Assembly (NCBI GenBank): GCA_017848965.1
Contig: JAFIHA010000033.1
Location: 29,251 to 93,250 of the forward strand
Direction: 5' to 3'
DNA from: Dechloromonas aromatica (nom. nud.)
GTDB taxonomy: Bacteria; Pseudomonadota; Gammaproteobacteria; Burkholderiales; Rhodocyclaceae
DNA: 64,000 bases
Shown here piece by piece: positions 17,711-28,305 of the stretch. A model generated the notes under the pieces. It saw only the letters and a list, made by a program, of their open reading frames with translations, was not told the DNA's origin and did no database searches. Every line of letters starts with the position of its first letter. Within the stretch, counting starts at the first letter, position 1. Made by a program: the position numbers and the translations under genes.

Positions 17711-18505
17711 TCAGACGGCGACCGGCGCCGCGATGTGCGGGTGCGGGTCGTAGCCTTCGAGGCGGAAATCCTCGAAGCGGAAGGCGAAGATGTCCCGCAC
17801 CTCGGGATTGATCCACATTGTCGGCAAGGCGCGGGGCTGGCGCGCCAACTGCAGGCGGGCCTGCTCGAAATGGTTGGCGTAGAGGTGGGCGTCGCCGAAG
17901 GTATGGACGAAGTCACCCGGGCGATAGCCGCAGACCTGCGCCAGCATCATCGTCAGCAGCGCGTAGGAGGCGATGTTGAACGGTACGCCGAGGAAGATGT
18001 CGGCGCTGCGCTGGTAGAGCTGGCAGGACAGCTTGCCGTCGGCGACGTAGAACTGGAACAGGCAGTGGCAGGGCGGCAGCGCCATCTGGTCGACGTCGCC
18101 GGGGTTCCAGGCGGAAACGATATGGCGGCGCGAATCCGGGTTGTGCTTCAGGCTGTGCACGAGTTGCGCGATCTGGTCGACCAGGCGGCCGTCCGGGGTT
18201 TCCCAGCGCCGCCACTGCTTGCCGTAGACCGGGCCGAGGTCGCCGTTCTCGTCGGCCCATTCGTCCCAGATGCGGACGCCGTTTTCCTTGAGGTAGGCGA
18301 TGTTGGTGTCGCCCTGCAGGAACCACAGCAGTTCGTGGATGATCGACTTGAGATGGAGCTTTTTCGTGGTCAGCGCCGGAAATCCCTGCGTCAGGTCGAA
18401 ACGCATCTGCCAGCCAAAGACCGAACGGGTGCCGGTGCCGGTGCGGTCGCTCTTGTCCTGGCCGTGTTCCAGCACCTGGCGCATCAGGTTGAGGTATTGC
18501 TGCAT
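17711..18505 (-). CDS. thyA: thymidylate synthase
   Basis: The 264-residue length equals that of E. coli ThyA. The catalytic cysteine is Cys146 in [12 protein letters not shown]. The substrate motifs [17 protein letters not shown] and the C-terminal APVAV are intact. It methylates dUMP to dTMP using methylene-tetrahydrofolate, made by GlyA elsewhere in this window, and yields dihydrofolate for FolA. The start MQQYLNL is at 18505; an extension to 18682 would overlap the divergent gene and is not family-like. Confidence 0.97.
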   Translation of the reverse strand: MQQYLNLMRQVLEHGQDKSDRTGTGTRSVFGWQMRFDLTQGFPALTTKKLHLKSIIHELLWFLQGDTNIAYLKENGVRIWDEWADENGDLGPVYGKQWRRWETPDGRLVDQIAQLVHSLKHNPDSRRHIVSAWNPGDVDQMALPPCHCLFQFYVADGKLSCQLYQRSADIFLGVPFNIASYALLTMMLAQVCGYRPGDFVHTFGDAHLYANHFEQARLQLARQPRALPTMWINPEVRDIFAFRFEDFRLEGYDPHPHIAAPVAV

Positions 18506-18638
18506 CGGGGTCGTGTCTTGTGCGGGAATGAACGTCCCGATTCTACCGTGTTCATCGTGTTTCCGTAGCCCATGGCGACGGATTAGAATGCGGGCATGTC
18601 GTCGTCCAGGGGCGGCGTGCTGACGCGAGGAGGGCGAA

Positions 18639-20180
18639 GTGCTGAACAAGATGGGAAATCTGGGGGGGCTGTTCGACCGCAAGAACGGTCATCCATTGGC
18701 CAACCCGCGCGAGTTGCAGCAGATCGTCAGCGAACTGCCGCGCGACAATGCGTTCAAGTCGCTTGATGAAATCGGCGGCTGGCTCGAGTCGCTGGCGGTC
18801 GCCGAGGGCTTTCCTGCTGATCGCTTGTTCGTCGCCGCCAGTCAACTTGAGGACGCGGCGGCGCCGCATTTGCGGCGACTGTCGCGCGAATATCTGCATA
18901 CCATCCGCTTGTCGAAGGCTGAAGAGCGTCGGCTGTGGGCGATCAACGCCGGTTTCTGGCGCCAACTGGCGGAGGTCTATGATAAGGCGCTGGCCGGCCT
19001 GATTGCCGCCGGGCCGACACCGGAGGCGCTGCGTCTCCACTTGCCTAGCTTGTGCGCCCGCCTGATCGCCGCGTTGCGCGCGCAGCTCAAATGGGAGCAG
19101 TTCCACTACGGGCCGACGCCGCCGACGCTCTGGGCGCGCCTCGGGGCAGCCTTGCTGCGGGCGGAGGCGTGTGGCGTGGCGACCCGGGTGAGCAATCTCG
19201 GTGGTCTGACCGGCAACACCTCGCCGCTCGCCGAATATCGCAAGGCGATGGTCTTCCATGCCGCCTCGATGGATAGCCTGCTGCCGCTGGAAATCGAACT
19301 GGCCGAGCGATTCATCGCGCATTACCTGATGGCTTTCGATTTTCCACAGCACGGCGAACATGATTGCGTCTATTGGGTCGATCTGGCGCTCGCCCAGCCG
19401 CCGCTGCGTCTGGCGCGGATGCCGGCGGAAGCGACGCCGACCCTGCGCTTTTTCCGCCCGGGAAGGGCGCATCACGAAATGGCGGAATTGCTGCAGCTAC
19501 TCGAGCGCGGCGGCGATGTGCCAGCCGACATCATGCTCGGTGGCCAGTATCCGGCGAAGACGCTGATTCCGGTGTTGCGGCATCTGGCGGCCTATCTGGC
19601 GCCGATTCCGCCGCAGCGTCGGCACGACCGGCACCGGGTCAAGCATCGGATGTCGGTGATGAGCGGCCTGGTCAATGCCTATGTCGTCTTCTCCGGCGAG
19701 TTCGGCGGTCGCCCGGCCGGCCTGCAGATCGAGAGCTGGGTGGTCGAGAACGTCAGCCGTGGCGGTTTCGGCGCCTACGTCAACAGCATTCCCGGCGAGT
19801 GGCTGAAGGTCGGCGCCTTGCTCGCCCTGCAGCCGGAAGGCGGCGAGAACTGGGTGCTCGGTTGCGTCCGCCGCTATCACCGGGAGAGCGAGGACGAGGC
19901 GCGGGTCGGCATCGAGGCGCTGGCGCGGGCGGTGGTCGCCGTCGAACTGAAACCGAAGATGATTTCCAGCTACGCCGCGGTTGGTGGGATTCCGGCGCTG
20001 CTGTTGCAGGAGAACAATGCGCCGGGCGAATTGCGCGTCGTATTGCCGCCCTATACCTTTGATCCGCGCGAAGCTCTTGAGCTGGTGCTCGATGACCGGC
20101 GCAACCTGCTCGAACCGCTGCTCGTCATCGAGCAGACCAATGACTACGAACTGGCGCGCTACCGCGTCCTGCCCGGCTGA
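18639..20180 (+). CDS. large protein with C-terminal PilZ-like domain
   Basis: A 513-residue protein of no named family that I can identify. Most of it (1-320) looks helical and soluble. Residues 333-337 (RVKHR) and 371-378 (NVSRGGFG) reproduce the RxxxR and [D/N]xSxxG motifs of PilZ c-di-GMP-binding domains, in the right order and about 35 residues apart. The likely start is GTG at 18639 with GAGGAGGG four bases upstream; an ATG at 18651 is too far from that site. It is divergent from thyA. A role in c-di-GMP-dependent surface behaviour is plausible, since type IV pilus genes exist in this genome, but this is inference. Confidence 0.75.
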   Translation: MLNKMGNLGGLFDRKNGHPLANPRELQQIVSELPRDNAFKSLDEIGGWLESLAVAEGFPADRLFVAASQLEDAAAPHLRRLSREYLHTIRLSKAEERRLWAINAGFWRQLAEVYDKALAGLIAAGPTPEALRLHLPSLCARLIAALRAQLKWEQFHYGPTPPTLWARLGAALLRAEACGVATRVSNLGGLTGNTSPLAEYRKAMVFHAASMDSLLPLEIELAERFIAHYLMAFDFPQHGEHDCVYWVDLALAQPPLRLARMPAEATPTLRFFRPGRAHHEMAELLQLLERGGDVPADIMLGGQYPAKTLIPVLRHLAAYLAPIPPQRRHDRHRVKHRMSVMSGLVNAYVVFSGEFGGRPAGLQIESWVVENVSRGGFGAYVNSIPGEWLKVGALLALQPEGGENWVLGCVRRYHRESEDEARVGIEALARAVVAVELKPKMISSYAAVGGIPALLLQENNAPGELRVVLPPYTFDPREALELVLDDRRNLLEPLLVIEQTNDYELARYRVLPG

Positions 20181-20183
20181 GCG

Positions 20184-20774
20184 TCAGCGCGGGCGGAGCG
20201 CCGATTTCGGCCGGAAAGCCTGGATCACCTGCGGATCAGTTTCGGCGTAGGGGCCGCCGATCAGGTCGATGCAGTAGGGAATGGCGGCGAAGATGCCGAC
20301 ATGACTGACGCTGCCGTCGGCGGCGCGGACGCCTTCGAGCGTCTCGCGGATCGACTTCGGTTGCCCGGGTAGATTGACGATCAGCGCCTGCTTGCGGATC
20401 ACCGCCACCTGCCGCGACAGGATCGCGGTCGGCACGAAATTCAGGCTGATGCGCCGCATTTCCTCGCCGAAGCCGGGCATTTCCTTGTCGGCGACGGCCA
20501 GCGTCGCTTCCGGCGTGACGTCGCGCGGGGCCGGGCCGGTACCGCCGGTGGTCAGTACCAGGTGGCAGCCGCAATCATCGACCAGCTCGATCAGCGTTGC
20601 TTCGATGCCCGGCCGGTCGTCGGCGATCAGCCGGGTTTCGGCGCGCCACGGCGTGGTCAGCGCGCTGCCCAGCCATTCCTGCAGCGCCGGGATGCCCTTG
20701 TCCTCGTAGATGCCGGTCGAGGCGCGGTCGCTGATCGAGACCAGGCCGACCACCAGGGTGTCAGGCGTCGTCAT
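20184..20774 (-). CDS. mog: molybdopterin adenylyltransferase
   Basis: The 196-residue Mog/MogA family enzyme adenylylates molybdopterin before molybdenum insertion. Motifs include VSISDRAS near the N-terminus, the TTGGTGPAPRDVTPEAT segment at about 93-110 and the LPGQPKSIRETLEGV segment. It overlaps the end of darP by 14 bases. It converges on the PilZ-like gene with a three-base gap. Confidence 0.95.
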   Translation of the reverse strand: MTTPDTLVVGLVSISDRASTGIYEDKGIPALQEWLGSALTTPWRAETRLIADDRPGIEATLIELVDDCGCHLVLTTGGTGPAPRDVTPEATLAVADKEMPGFGEEMRRISLNFVPTAILSRQVAVIRKQALIVNLPGQPKSIRETLEGVRAADGSVSHVGIFAAIPYCIDLIGGPYAETDPQVIQAFRPKSALRPR

Positions 20775-21300
20775 GCTCGGTCTCCGCGCTGCCGGTCGGG
20801 GTGCCGTCGAGGTCCTTGAGGAACTGGAAGATGGCGCGGTAGCTCTTCGGCGGCTTGCCGGCTTCCTGTTCTTTCAGCGCGTTGCGGCGCAACTGGCGCA
20901 ATTGCTGGAGGTCGGCGCCGGGCCACTGGTTGGCGATCTCGGTCAGCGTCGCTTCCTCTTCCAGCAGGCGCGTGCGGAAACGTTCCAGGCGGTGCAGGCG
21001 CGCCGTTTCCGCCGCCGATTCGCCGCGCAGCAGCGCCAGGCCGGCGCGGATCGGTTCTTCGTCCACGCCGCGCATGATTTTGCCGATGTACTGCATCTGG
21101 CGGCGGCGGGCGCCGTGGGCGGTGATCTTCTGGCAGTCGCGCACCGCTGCCAACAGGGTTTCCGGCAGATCGATGCGCTTCAACTGGCCAACCGAGAGTT
21201 CGACCAGCTCGGCGCCGAGGTCGCGCAGCGCGTGCATCGCCTCCTTCTGCTTGGTTTTCGAGGGGCGAACGAGGTCTTCGGGGTAGGTATCGTCTTGCAT
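20761..21300 (-). CDS. darP: ribosome biogenesis factor DarP (YjgA)
   Basis: This 179-residue, highly charged, helical protein has the DarP/YjgA hallmarks SKTKQKEAMHALRDLGAELV and RRRQMQYIGKIMR. The family associates with 50S precursors. Adjacency to a divergent pmbA is widely conserved in gamma- and betaproteobacteria and supports the call. Confidence 0.95.
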   Translation of the reverse strand: MQDDTYPEDLVRPSKTKQKEAMHALRDLGAELVELSVGQLKRIDLPETLLAAVRDCQKITAHGARRRQMQYIGKIMRGVDEEPIRAGLALLRGESAAETARLHRLERFRTRLLEEEATLTEIANQWPGADLQQLRQLRRNALKEQEAGKPPKSYRAIFQFLKDLDGTPTGSAETEHDDA

Positions 21301-21367
21301 GGCAGCATCCGGAACGGCAACGGCGGGCTGCTATGATAGCGACTTTTCCCGCCAGGACGCCGTCCAC

Positions 21368-22711
21368 ATGTCCGAGACCGCCGCTTTTTCCCACGCCTTC
21401 GCCGACCTTCAGCAACTCGCCGAGGATGTCCTCAAGCATGCCCGCACGCACGGCGCCAGCGCCTGCGAAGTCGACGTCTCGGAAGGCTTCGGGCAGTCGG
21501 TGACGGTACGCTGCGACGAGGTCGAGACCATCGAGTTCAACCGCGACAAGGGCATCGGCGTGACCGTCTATGCCGGGCAGCGCAAGGGCTACGCGAGCAC
21601 TTCCGACTTTTCCGCGCAGGCCCTGCGCGATACCGTCGAGGCGGCACTCAACATCGCCCGCTTCACCGCCGAAGACGATTGCGCCGGCCTCGCCGACGCC
21701 GCATTGATGGCCCGCGATTGCCCGGACCTCGATCTCTACCACCCTTGGCGCCTGAGCGTCGAGGAAGCGATCGAGATCGCCAGCCGCTGCGAGCAGGCGG
21801 CCTTCGGCGCCAGTCCGCTGATCGACAACTCCGAAGGGGCGACGGTGTCCACCCAGCAGGCGCACTTCGTTTCCGCCAACAGCCACGGCTTCATGGGCGG
21901 CTACCCGACCTCGCGCCACTACATCTCCGCCTCGGTGATCGCCGGCGAGCGCGAGCAGATGCAGCGCGACGACTGGTATACGACGCACCGCGACGGCCAA
22001 CGCCTGGAAAGCCCGGAAAGCGTCGGTCGCATCGCCGCCGAGCGCGCGGTGGCGCGGCTCGGCGGGCGCAAGCTGAAGACCGGCGACTACCCGGTGCTAT
22101 TCGAAGCGCCGCTCGCCGCCGGTCTGCTCGGCAGTCTGGTGCACGCGGCCAGCGGCGGCGCCCTCTACCGCAAGGCCTCCTTCCTGCTTGACCACCTCGG
22201 CAAGCAACTGATGCCCGACTTCGTCAATATCGTCGAGCGGCCGCACCTGCCCTGCGGGCTGGCCAGCGCCAGCTTCGACAGCGACGGCGTGGCGACGCGC
22301 GACAGCGACGTGGTCAGCGGCGGCATCCTGCAACGCTATTTCCTCTCCGCCTACACGGCGCGCAAGCTCGGCCTGCAGACCACGGCCAACGCCGGCGGCA
22401 GCCACAACCTGATCATCGAACCCGGCAGCCTCGACCGTGCCGGCCTGCTGCAGAAGATGGGGCGTGGCCTGCTGCTCACCGAAGTCCTCGGCCACGGCAT
22501 CAACTACGTCACCGGCGACTACTCGCGCGGCGCCGCCGGCTTCTGGGTCGAGGACGGCAAGATCGCCTATCCGGTCGAGGAAATCACCATCGCCGGCAAC
22601 CTGCGCGACATGTTCGCCGGCATCGTCGCCGTCGGCAACGACGTTCTGGCGCGCGGCAGCAAGCAGAGCGGCTCGATCCTGATCGACCGGATGACGATCG
22701 CCGGCGAGTAG
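21368..22711 (+). CDS. pmbA: metalloprotease PmbA/TldE
   Basis: The 447-residue PmbA (TldE) protein forms a heterodimer with TldD that degrades unfolded peptides and matures modified peptides such as microcins. PmbA lacks the metal-binding HEXXH of TldD, and none is present here. Conserved parts are SGGILQRYFLSAYTARKLG and GINYVTGDYSRGAAGFWVEDG. The ATG at 21368 is chosen because the protein begins directly with the family's N-terminal helix. Confidence 0.95.
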   Translation: MSETAAFSHAFADLQQLAEDVLKHARTHGASACEVDVSEGFGQSVTVRCDEVETIEFNRDKGIGVTVYAGQRKGYASTSDFSAQALRDTVEAALNIARFTAEDDCAGLADAALMARDCPDLDLYHPWRLSVEEAIEIASRCEQAAFGASPLIDNSEGATVSTQQAHFVSANSHGFMGGYPTSRHYISASVIAGEREQMQRDDWYTTHRDGQRLESPESVGRIAAERAVARLGGRKLKTGDYPVLFEAPLAAGLLGSLVHAASGGALYRKASFLLDHLGKQLMPDFVNIVERPHLPCGLASASFDSDGVATRDSDVVSGGILQRYFLSAYTARKLGLQTTANAGGSHNLIIEPGSLDRAGLLQKMGRGLLLTEVLGHGINYVTGDYSRGAAGFWVEDGKIAYPVEEITIAGNLRDMFAGIVAVGNDVLARGSKQSGSILIDRMTIAGE

Positions 22712-22788
22712 GGCATACGCCGAAACGCGGATTTCCTTACGGTTTCAGCCCTTTTCCCGGCTTCTCGCGGCCGGCATGCCTCGCTTGC

Positions 22789-23217
22789 TCAGTGCCCACA
22801 CCCGCAGGAGGCAAGGTTTTCGCCCCGGTTGCGCATGAATTCGCCGATGTGGACGAATTGCTCGTACAAGGCGCTGCGCAGGCGGACGTCGGAGACGGTT
22901 TCTTCCAGTGCAAGTTGCATGCACATCAGCCATTGGTCGCGTTCTTCCGGACCGATCGCGTAGGGCATGTGGCGGCGACGCAGCATGGGCGGGCCGTATT
23001 TTTCGACGTAGAGCTGCGGACCGCCGAGCCAGCCGGAGAGGTAGTCGACAAACTTGTTGCCGGATTCGCTGAGGTCCTGCGGGTGAATCTTGCGCGCGCT
23101 GTAGGCTTCCGGCAGTTCGTCCATGATCTGGTAGAAGCGATCAACGAGCTTGCGGATGGCGTCGGCGCCGCCGATGCGTTGATAGGGGGTTGCGGTGCTG
23201 GGATCGAGGGTTTCCAT
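22789..23217 (-). CDS. group II truncated haemoglobin
   Basis: A 142-residue 2/2 globin of the TrHbO group. FVDYLSGWLGGPQLYVEKYG then PPMLRRRHMPYAIG is the group II core. It includes the distal tyrosine region and the tryptophan of group II in RDQWLMCMQLAL. The proximal histidine is in the RRHMPY segment. The C-terminus ends CGCGH, an extra thiol/metal motif beyond the globin fold. Such globins handle O2, NO or peroxide in low-oxygen cells. The gene stands alone. Confidence 0.93.
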   Translation of the reverse strand: METLDPSTATPYQRIGGADAIRKLVDRFYQIMDELPEAYSARKIHPQDLSESGNKFVDYLSGWLGGPQLYVEKYGPPMLRRRHMPYAIGPEERDQWLMCMQLALEETVSDVRLRSALYEQFVHIGEFMRNRGENLASCGCGH

Positions 23218-23526
23218 GTCGCTTTCTCAATTGTTGCGCCAGGTCGCACTCGGCGCCTTCCTCGAGTGCGTGGCTTGGGGCTTGGCTCAGCAACATGCGT
23301 GCCGGGCGCTAATCCGCGCCTAACCCCGGTCAAATGCTGTGAAATGCCGACGGGAAACGGGAAGTCGGGTTCGCTCCTTGCATTGCTGCGACATCGTTGG
23401 CACGTGGCCTGTCAAAACTGGCAGCGGATATGGCCTTCGCCAGTCTGGCGACGGGAGCGAAAAATCGGCCGCGACGGCGTCGCCAAAACCGGAAGAACTG
23501 GCCGGTCGGCTGGGCTGCCAAGTGTT
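23218..23526. other. 309-base intergenic region, nothing recognised
   Basis: This lies between the divergently placed globin start and the end of the DUF294 gene. It is GC-rich, and I see no convincing gene, RNA or repeat. Short open frames here lack ribosome sites and family resemblance. Confidence 0.5.
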
Positions 23527-24555
23527 TCAGCGCAGCGGGACATCCGGATAGATCAGGCGTAGCGCCGCGCGCTGCTGTTCGATGCGGGCCAGCGCGCTGC
23601 TTAGCTGTTGTTTTTCCTCGCGGCCTAGCGTGTCGGGATCGATCCGCGCGTCGCCGTCCGTTGCGTCGGCGATGGCGAGCTGGCGTTGCTGGAGTTCGCG
23701 CAGCAGGCGCCAGTCGTGGCGCAGTTCGTCGGCACCGCGCCGGCTCAGCCAGCGCTTGCCGGCGGCCGCCGCCAGGCGGGCGTCGGTGCCGACGGCGTCG
23801 ATGCCGGCGGCCAGGGCGTGGATGCGGGCGAGTTCGACGATGGGGATGAGCGCGTTGCGTTTGAGGTCGAAGCGGCCATCGGCGTCCCGGCGCAGGCGCT
23901 GGAACAGGCCGAGGGCCGGCGGGGCGGCGGCGGCGTTGGCGATCCAGCGGCCGAGCAGGGCATCGGCGCCCGGGCAGCGGTCGATGATCAGTGCGCGGAG
24001 TGGGGCAACCAGTGCGTTCGCGCCGGCAATCCAGCGCAGGTCGAAGAGGTTGCTCGCCAGGCGGGCCTGGTGGATGTCGCAAGCCTGCAGCCAGCCGCTG
24101 AACAGATGTTGCCAGTCGCTCAGGCTGGCGCGCCAGTCCGGACGGCTCGCCATCATCCCGCCAGGGCAGTGCACAAAGCCGCAGGCGGCGAGGCCATCGC
24201 AGACGGTGTCGGCAAGCACCGCGAAGTAAGCGGCGTGCGCCGCCGGCGCGAAATCGTCGGCGAGGATCAGCGCATTGTCCTGGTCCGAGCGGCGGGTCAT
24301 CTCGCGGCGGCCCTGCGAGCCGTGGGCGATCCAGGCGTAGGCGACTGGGGGCGGGCCCTGGTCGCGTTCGGCCAGGGCAAGCAGGCGACGGGTCAGGGCA
24401 TCGGCAAGGTCGGAGAACAGGTTTGCGCTGCCGGTTTCGGCCGGCGTGGAAGTGTTCGACAACTGCGCCCGGGCGGCGAGGGCGAGGCGGCTCAGCTCGG
24501 CGGGCGAGCCGGCGGCGGCAAGAAGCTTGTGCAGGCGATCGGGCAGTTGGGACAC
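23527..24555 (-). CDS. stand-alone DUF294 nucleotidyltransferase (GlnD-like)
   Basis: The 342-residue protein has the Pol-beta nucleotidyltransferase signature of DUF294/GlnD proteins. Residues 79-96 hold GSQGRREMTRRSDQDNAL with the metal-binding DxD. The DUF294_C substrate-binding helical domain fills the rest. Most relatives are longer and carry cyclic-nucleotide and CBS sensor domains at the N-terminus; here only about 50 residues precede the catalytic motif. It may uridylylate or adenylylate a protein, but the target is unknown. Confidence 0.85.
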   Translation of the reverse strand: MSQLPDRLHKLLAAAGSPAELSRLALAARAQLSNTSTPAETGSANLFSDLADALTRRLLALAERDQGPPPVAYAWIAHGSQGRREMTRRSDQDNALILADDFAPAAHAAYFAVLADTVCDGLAACGFVHCPGGMMASRPDWRASLSDWQHLFSGWLQACDIHQARLASNLFDLRWIAGANALVAPLRALIIDRCPGADALLGRWIANAAAAPPALGLFQRLRRDADGRFDLKRNALIPIVELARIHALAAGIDAVGTDARLAAAAGKRWLSRRGADELRHDWRLLRELQQRQLAIADATDGDARIDPDTLGREEKQQLSSALARIEQQRAALRLIYPDVPLR

Positions 24556-24683
24556 GTTGAGTTTTCCGGAACGGCGGCGCTCCCCGAGTTTACGACGACG
24601 GTTGGCGGCGGGGGCGAATTTCGGTTTTTGCTCGCCAAGTCGCGCGCTTTACGGAAGAATGCATGCCATTGGATACAGCAAAA

Positions 24684-24699
24684 TCCCGCCCGAGCGGGA
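24684..24699 (+). promoter_or_regulatory. hairpin touching the ribosome site of the TRAP binding-protein gene
   Basis: TCCCGC (24684-24689) pairs with GCGGGA (24694-24699) around CCGA. The right arm runs into the GGGAGGAG ribosome site of the gene that starts at 24710. It could tune translation, but the stem is short. Confidence 0.35.
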
Positions 24700-24709
24700 G
24701 GAGACAGGC

Positions 24710-25885
<1,176 letters not shown>

Positions 25886-25886
25886 G

Positions 25887-26546
25887 ATGCGTTTTGATGA
25901 AGAATCGCCGCGCCCGACGCGGCTTTGCGTGGTCCGTCACGGCGAGACCGAGTGGAATGCCGAGCGGCGCATCCAGGGGCAGATCGATATCGGCCTCAAT
26001 GCGACCGGCCAGCGTCAGGCGCATGCCGCCGGGCGCTGGCTGAAGACCGCTGGAATCAGCGCGCTTTACGCCAGCGACCTGCGCAGGGCCTGGGATACGG
26101 CGCTGGCGATCGGCGCCGCGCTGCAGTTGCTGCCGGTGGCGACGCCCGAGTTGCGCGAACGCCGCTACGGCGTCTTCGAAGGCCTGACCTATGCCGAGGC
26201 GGCGGCGCGCTTTCCCGAGGGCTACGCCGCCTTCGAGGGGCGCAACGCCGATTACGCCTTCGAGAACGGCGAGAGCCTGACGGTCATGTACGCCCGCGTT
26301 ACCGGCAAGCTGCGCGAAATCGCCGCTCTGCATCCCGGCCAGAACGTCGCCGTCGTCGTTCATGGCGGCGTGCTCGACGTGATCAACCGCTTCGTGCGCG
26401 GCAATCCGCTCGAGATGGCGCGCGACTTCCTGATCCCGAACGCCGGCATCAACTGGATCGCCACGCTTGATGGCCGGTGGACGCTGGAAAGCTGGGGCGA
26501 AACCGGACATCTGGCGGGCGACGCGTTGGACGAACTGCCTTCGTGA
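25887..26546 (+). CDS. histidine phosphatase family protein (phosphoglycerate-mutase-like)
   Basis: The 219-residue protein has the phosphohistidine motif VVRHGETEWN at about 15-24, SDLRRAWDTA, the acid residue in ELRERRYGVFEG, and the second histidine in VVVHGGVLD. This is the GpmB/CobC/PhoE-like branch. The exact substrate is not fixed by sequence; a phosphatase is more likely than a glycolytic mutase. The ATG lies one base after the TRAP gene stop, so the two are probably co-transcribed. Confidence 0.9.
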   Translation: MRFDEESPRPTRLCVVRHGETEWNAERRIQGQIDIGLNATGQRQAHAAGRWLKTAGISALYASDLRRAWDTALAIGAALQLLPVATPELRERRYGVFEGLTYAEAAARFPEGYAAFEGRNADYAFENGESLTVMYARVTGKLREIAALHPGQNVAVVVHGGVLDVINRFVRGNPLEMARDFLIPNAGINWIATLDGRWTLESWGETGHLAGDALDELPS

Positions 26547-26583
26547 TAAAATCGCGGCCTTTTCAACGGCTTGAGGCATCCCC

Positions 26584-27834
26584 ATGTTTTCCGCGAAAGA
26601 CACCCTGGCGAAAGTTGACCCTGAACTGTGGCAGGCCATCACGGCCGAAAACCAGCGTCAGGAAGATCACATCGAACTGATCGCATCCGAGAACTACGTC
26701 AGCAAGGCGGTCATGGAAGCCCAGGGCTCGCAGCTGACCAACAAGTACGCCGAAGGCTACCCGGGCAAGCGCTACTACGGCGGTTGCGAACACGTTGACG
26801 TTGCCGAGCAGATCGCCATCGACCGCATCAAGGCGCTGTTCGGCGCCGATGCCGCCAACGTCCAGCCGAACTCCGGTTCGCAGGCCAACCAGGCTGTGCT
26901 GATGGCCTTCTGCAAGCCGGGCGACACGATCATGGGCATGAGCCTGGCCGAAGGCGGTCACCTGACCCACGGCATGCCGCTGAACATGTCCGGCAAGTGG
27001 TTCAACGTCGTTTCTTACGGCCTCAACGAAAAGGAAGAGATCGACTACGACAGGATGGAAGCGCTGGCCCGCGAACACAAGCCGCGCCTGATCGTCGCCG
27101 GTGCCTCGGCCTACGCGCTGCGCATCGATTTCGAGCGCTTCGCCAGGATCGCCAAGGAAGTCGGCGCCATTTTCTGGGTCGACATGGCGCATTACGCCGG
27201 CTTGATCGCCGCCGGTTTCTACCCGAACCCGGTGCCTTTCGCCGATGTCGTCACCACCACCACGCACAAGACCCTGCGCGGTCCGCGCGGCGGCGTCGTG
27301 CTGATGAAGGCCGAGCACGAGAAGGCGATCAACTCCGCCATCTTCCCGGGCCTGCAGGGCGGTCCGCTGATGCACGTGATCGCCGCCAAGGCCGTCGCCT
27401 TCAAGGAAGCCGCTTCGCCTGAGTTCCGCAATTACCAGGAACAGGTGATCAACAACGCCCGTGTCATGGCCCGTGTGCTCGGCGAAGAGCGCGGCCTGCG
27501 CATTGTTTCCGGTCGTACCGAGAGCCACGTCTTCCTGGTCGATCTGCGTTCCAAGAACATCACCGGCAAGGAAGCCGAGGCGGCGCTGGGCAATGCCCAC
27601 ATCACCGTCAACAAGAACGGCATCCCCAACGACCCGCAGAAGCCGATGGTCACCTCCGGCATCCGCATTGGTTCGCCGGCGATGACGACGCGCGGTTTCA
27701 CCGAGATCGAAGCCGAGCAGGTCGCTCATCTGATCGCCGACGTGCTCGACGCGCCGAACGACGAAGCCGTCGCCGCTACCGTCCGCGAGAAGGTGGCGGC
27801 CTTGTGCAAGCGCTTCCCGGTCTACGGCGCCTAA
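26584..27834 (+). CDS. glyA: serine hydroxymethyltransferase
   Basis: The 416-residue PLP enzyme converts serine and tetrahydrofolate to glycine and methylene-tetrahydrofolate, supplying ThyA. The PLP lysine is Lys229 in [34 protein letters not shown] and [15 protein letters not shown] are hallmark segments. It heads the conserved glyA-nrdR-ribD order. TAAAAT at 26545-26550 could be a -10 element. There is no room for a glycine riboswitch in the 37-base gap. Confidence 0.98.
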   Translation: MFSAKDTLAKVDPELWQAITAENQRQEDHIELIASENYVSKAVMEAQGSQLTNKYAEGYPGKRYYGGCEHVDVAEQIAIDRIKALFGADAANVQPNSGSQANQAVLMAFCKPGDTIMGMSLAEGGHLTHGMPLNMSGKWFNVVSYGLNEKEEIDYDRMEALAREHKPRLIVAGASAYALRIDFERFARIAKEVGAIFWVDMAHYAGLIAAGFYPNPVPFADVVTTTTHKTLRGPRGGVVLMKAEHEKAINSAIFPGLQGGPLMHVIAAKAVAFKEAASPEFRNYQEQVINNARVMARVLGEERGLRIVSGRTESHVFLVDLRSKNITGKEAEAALGNAHITVNKNGIPNDPQKPMVTSGIRIGSPAMTTRGFTEIEAEQVAHLIADVLDAPNDEAVAATVREKVAALCKRFPVYGA

Positions 27835-27840
27835 GCAAGC

Positions 27841-28305
27841 ATGAAGTGCCCTTTCTGCGGCAATGACGAAACCGGGGTGGTCGACACCCGGGTTTCCGAA
27901 GAGGGCGACATCGTCCGTCGCCGCAGGAAGTGCGCTGCCTGCGACAAGCGTTTCACCACCTACGAACGGGCCGAGATCCAGTTGCCGCAGGTGGTCAAGA
28001 AGAACGGCCTGCGCGCCGACTTCAGCCGTGCCAAACTGCGCGCCAGCCTCGAGCTGGCGCTGCGCAAGCGGCCGGTATCGATCGAATCGGTCGATGCGGC
28101 GATCGCCGACATCGAGGAAAAGCTGCTCACCGCCGGCGAGCGCGAAGTCAGCACGCAGCAACTGGGCGAACTGGTGATGCGCGAGCTGAAGAAGCTCGAC
28201 AAGGTCGCCTACATCCGTTTCGCGTCCGTCTATCGCAATTTCGAGGACGTCGACGCCTTCTCCAAGGCGATCAAGGAAGTCTCGCCGTCGTCACGCAAGA
28301 AATGA
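27841..28305 (+). CDS. nrdR: transcriptional repressor NrdR
   Basis: The 154-residue regulator of ribonucleotide reductase genes has a zinc ribbon with Cys3, Cys6, Cys31 and Cys34, then an ATP-cone domain (about 49-139) that senses ATP/dATP. It starts seven bases after glyA and overlaps ribD by four bases (ATGA). Confidence 0.97.
   Translation: MKCPFCGNDETGVVDTRVSEEGDIVRRRRKCAACDKRFTTYERAEIQLPQVVKKNGLRADFSRAKLRASLELALRKRPVSIESVDAAIADIEEKLLTAGEREVSTQQLGELVMRELKKLDKVAYIRFASVYRNFEDVDAFSKAIKEVSPSSRKK

Noticed and set aside
26547-26583. Glycine riboswitch before glyA
   Set aside because: The gap is 37 bases, far too short for the aptamer.
28200-28301. FMN riboswitch before ribD
   Set aside because: This sequence is the end of nrdR coding region and does not show the aptamer's conserved boxes.
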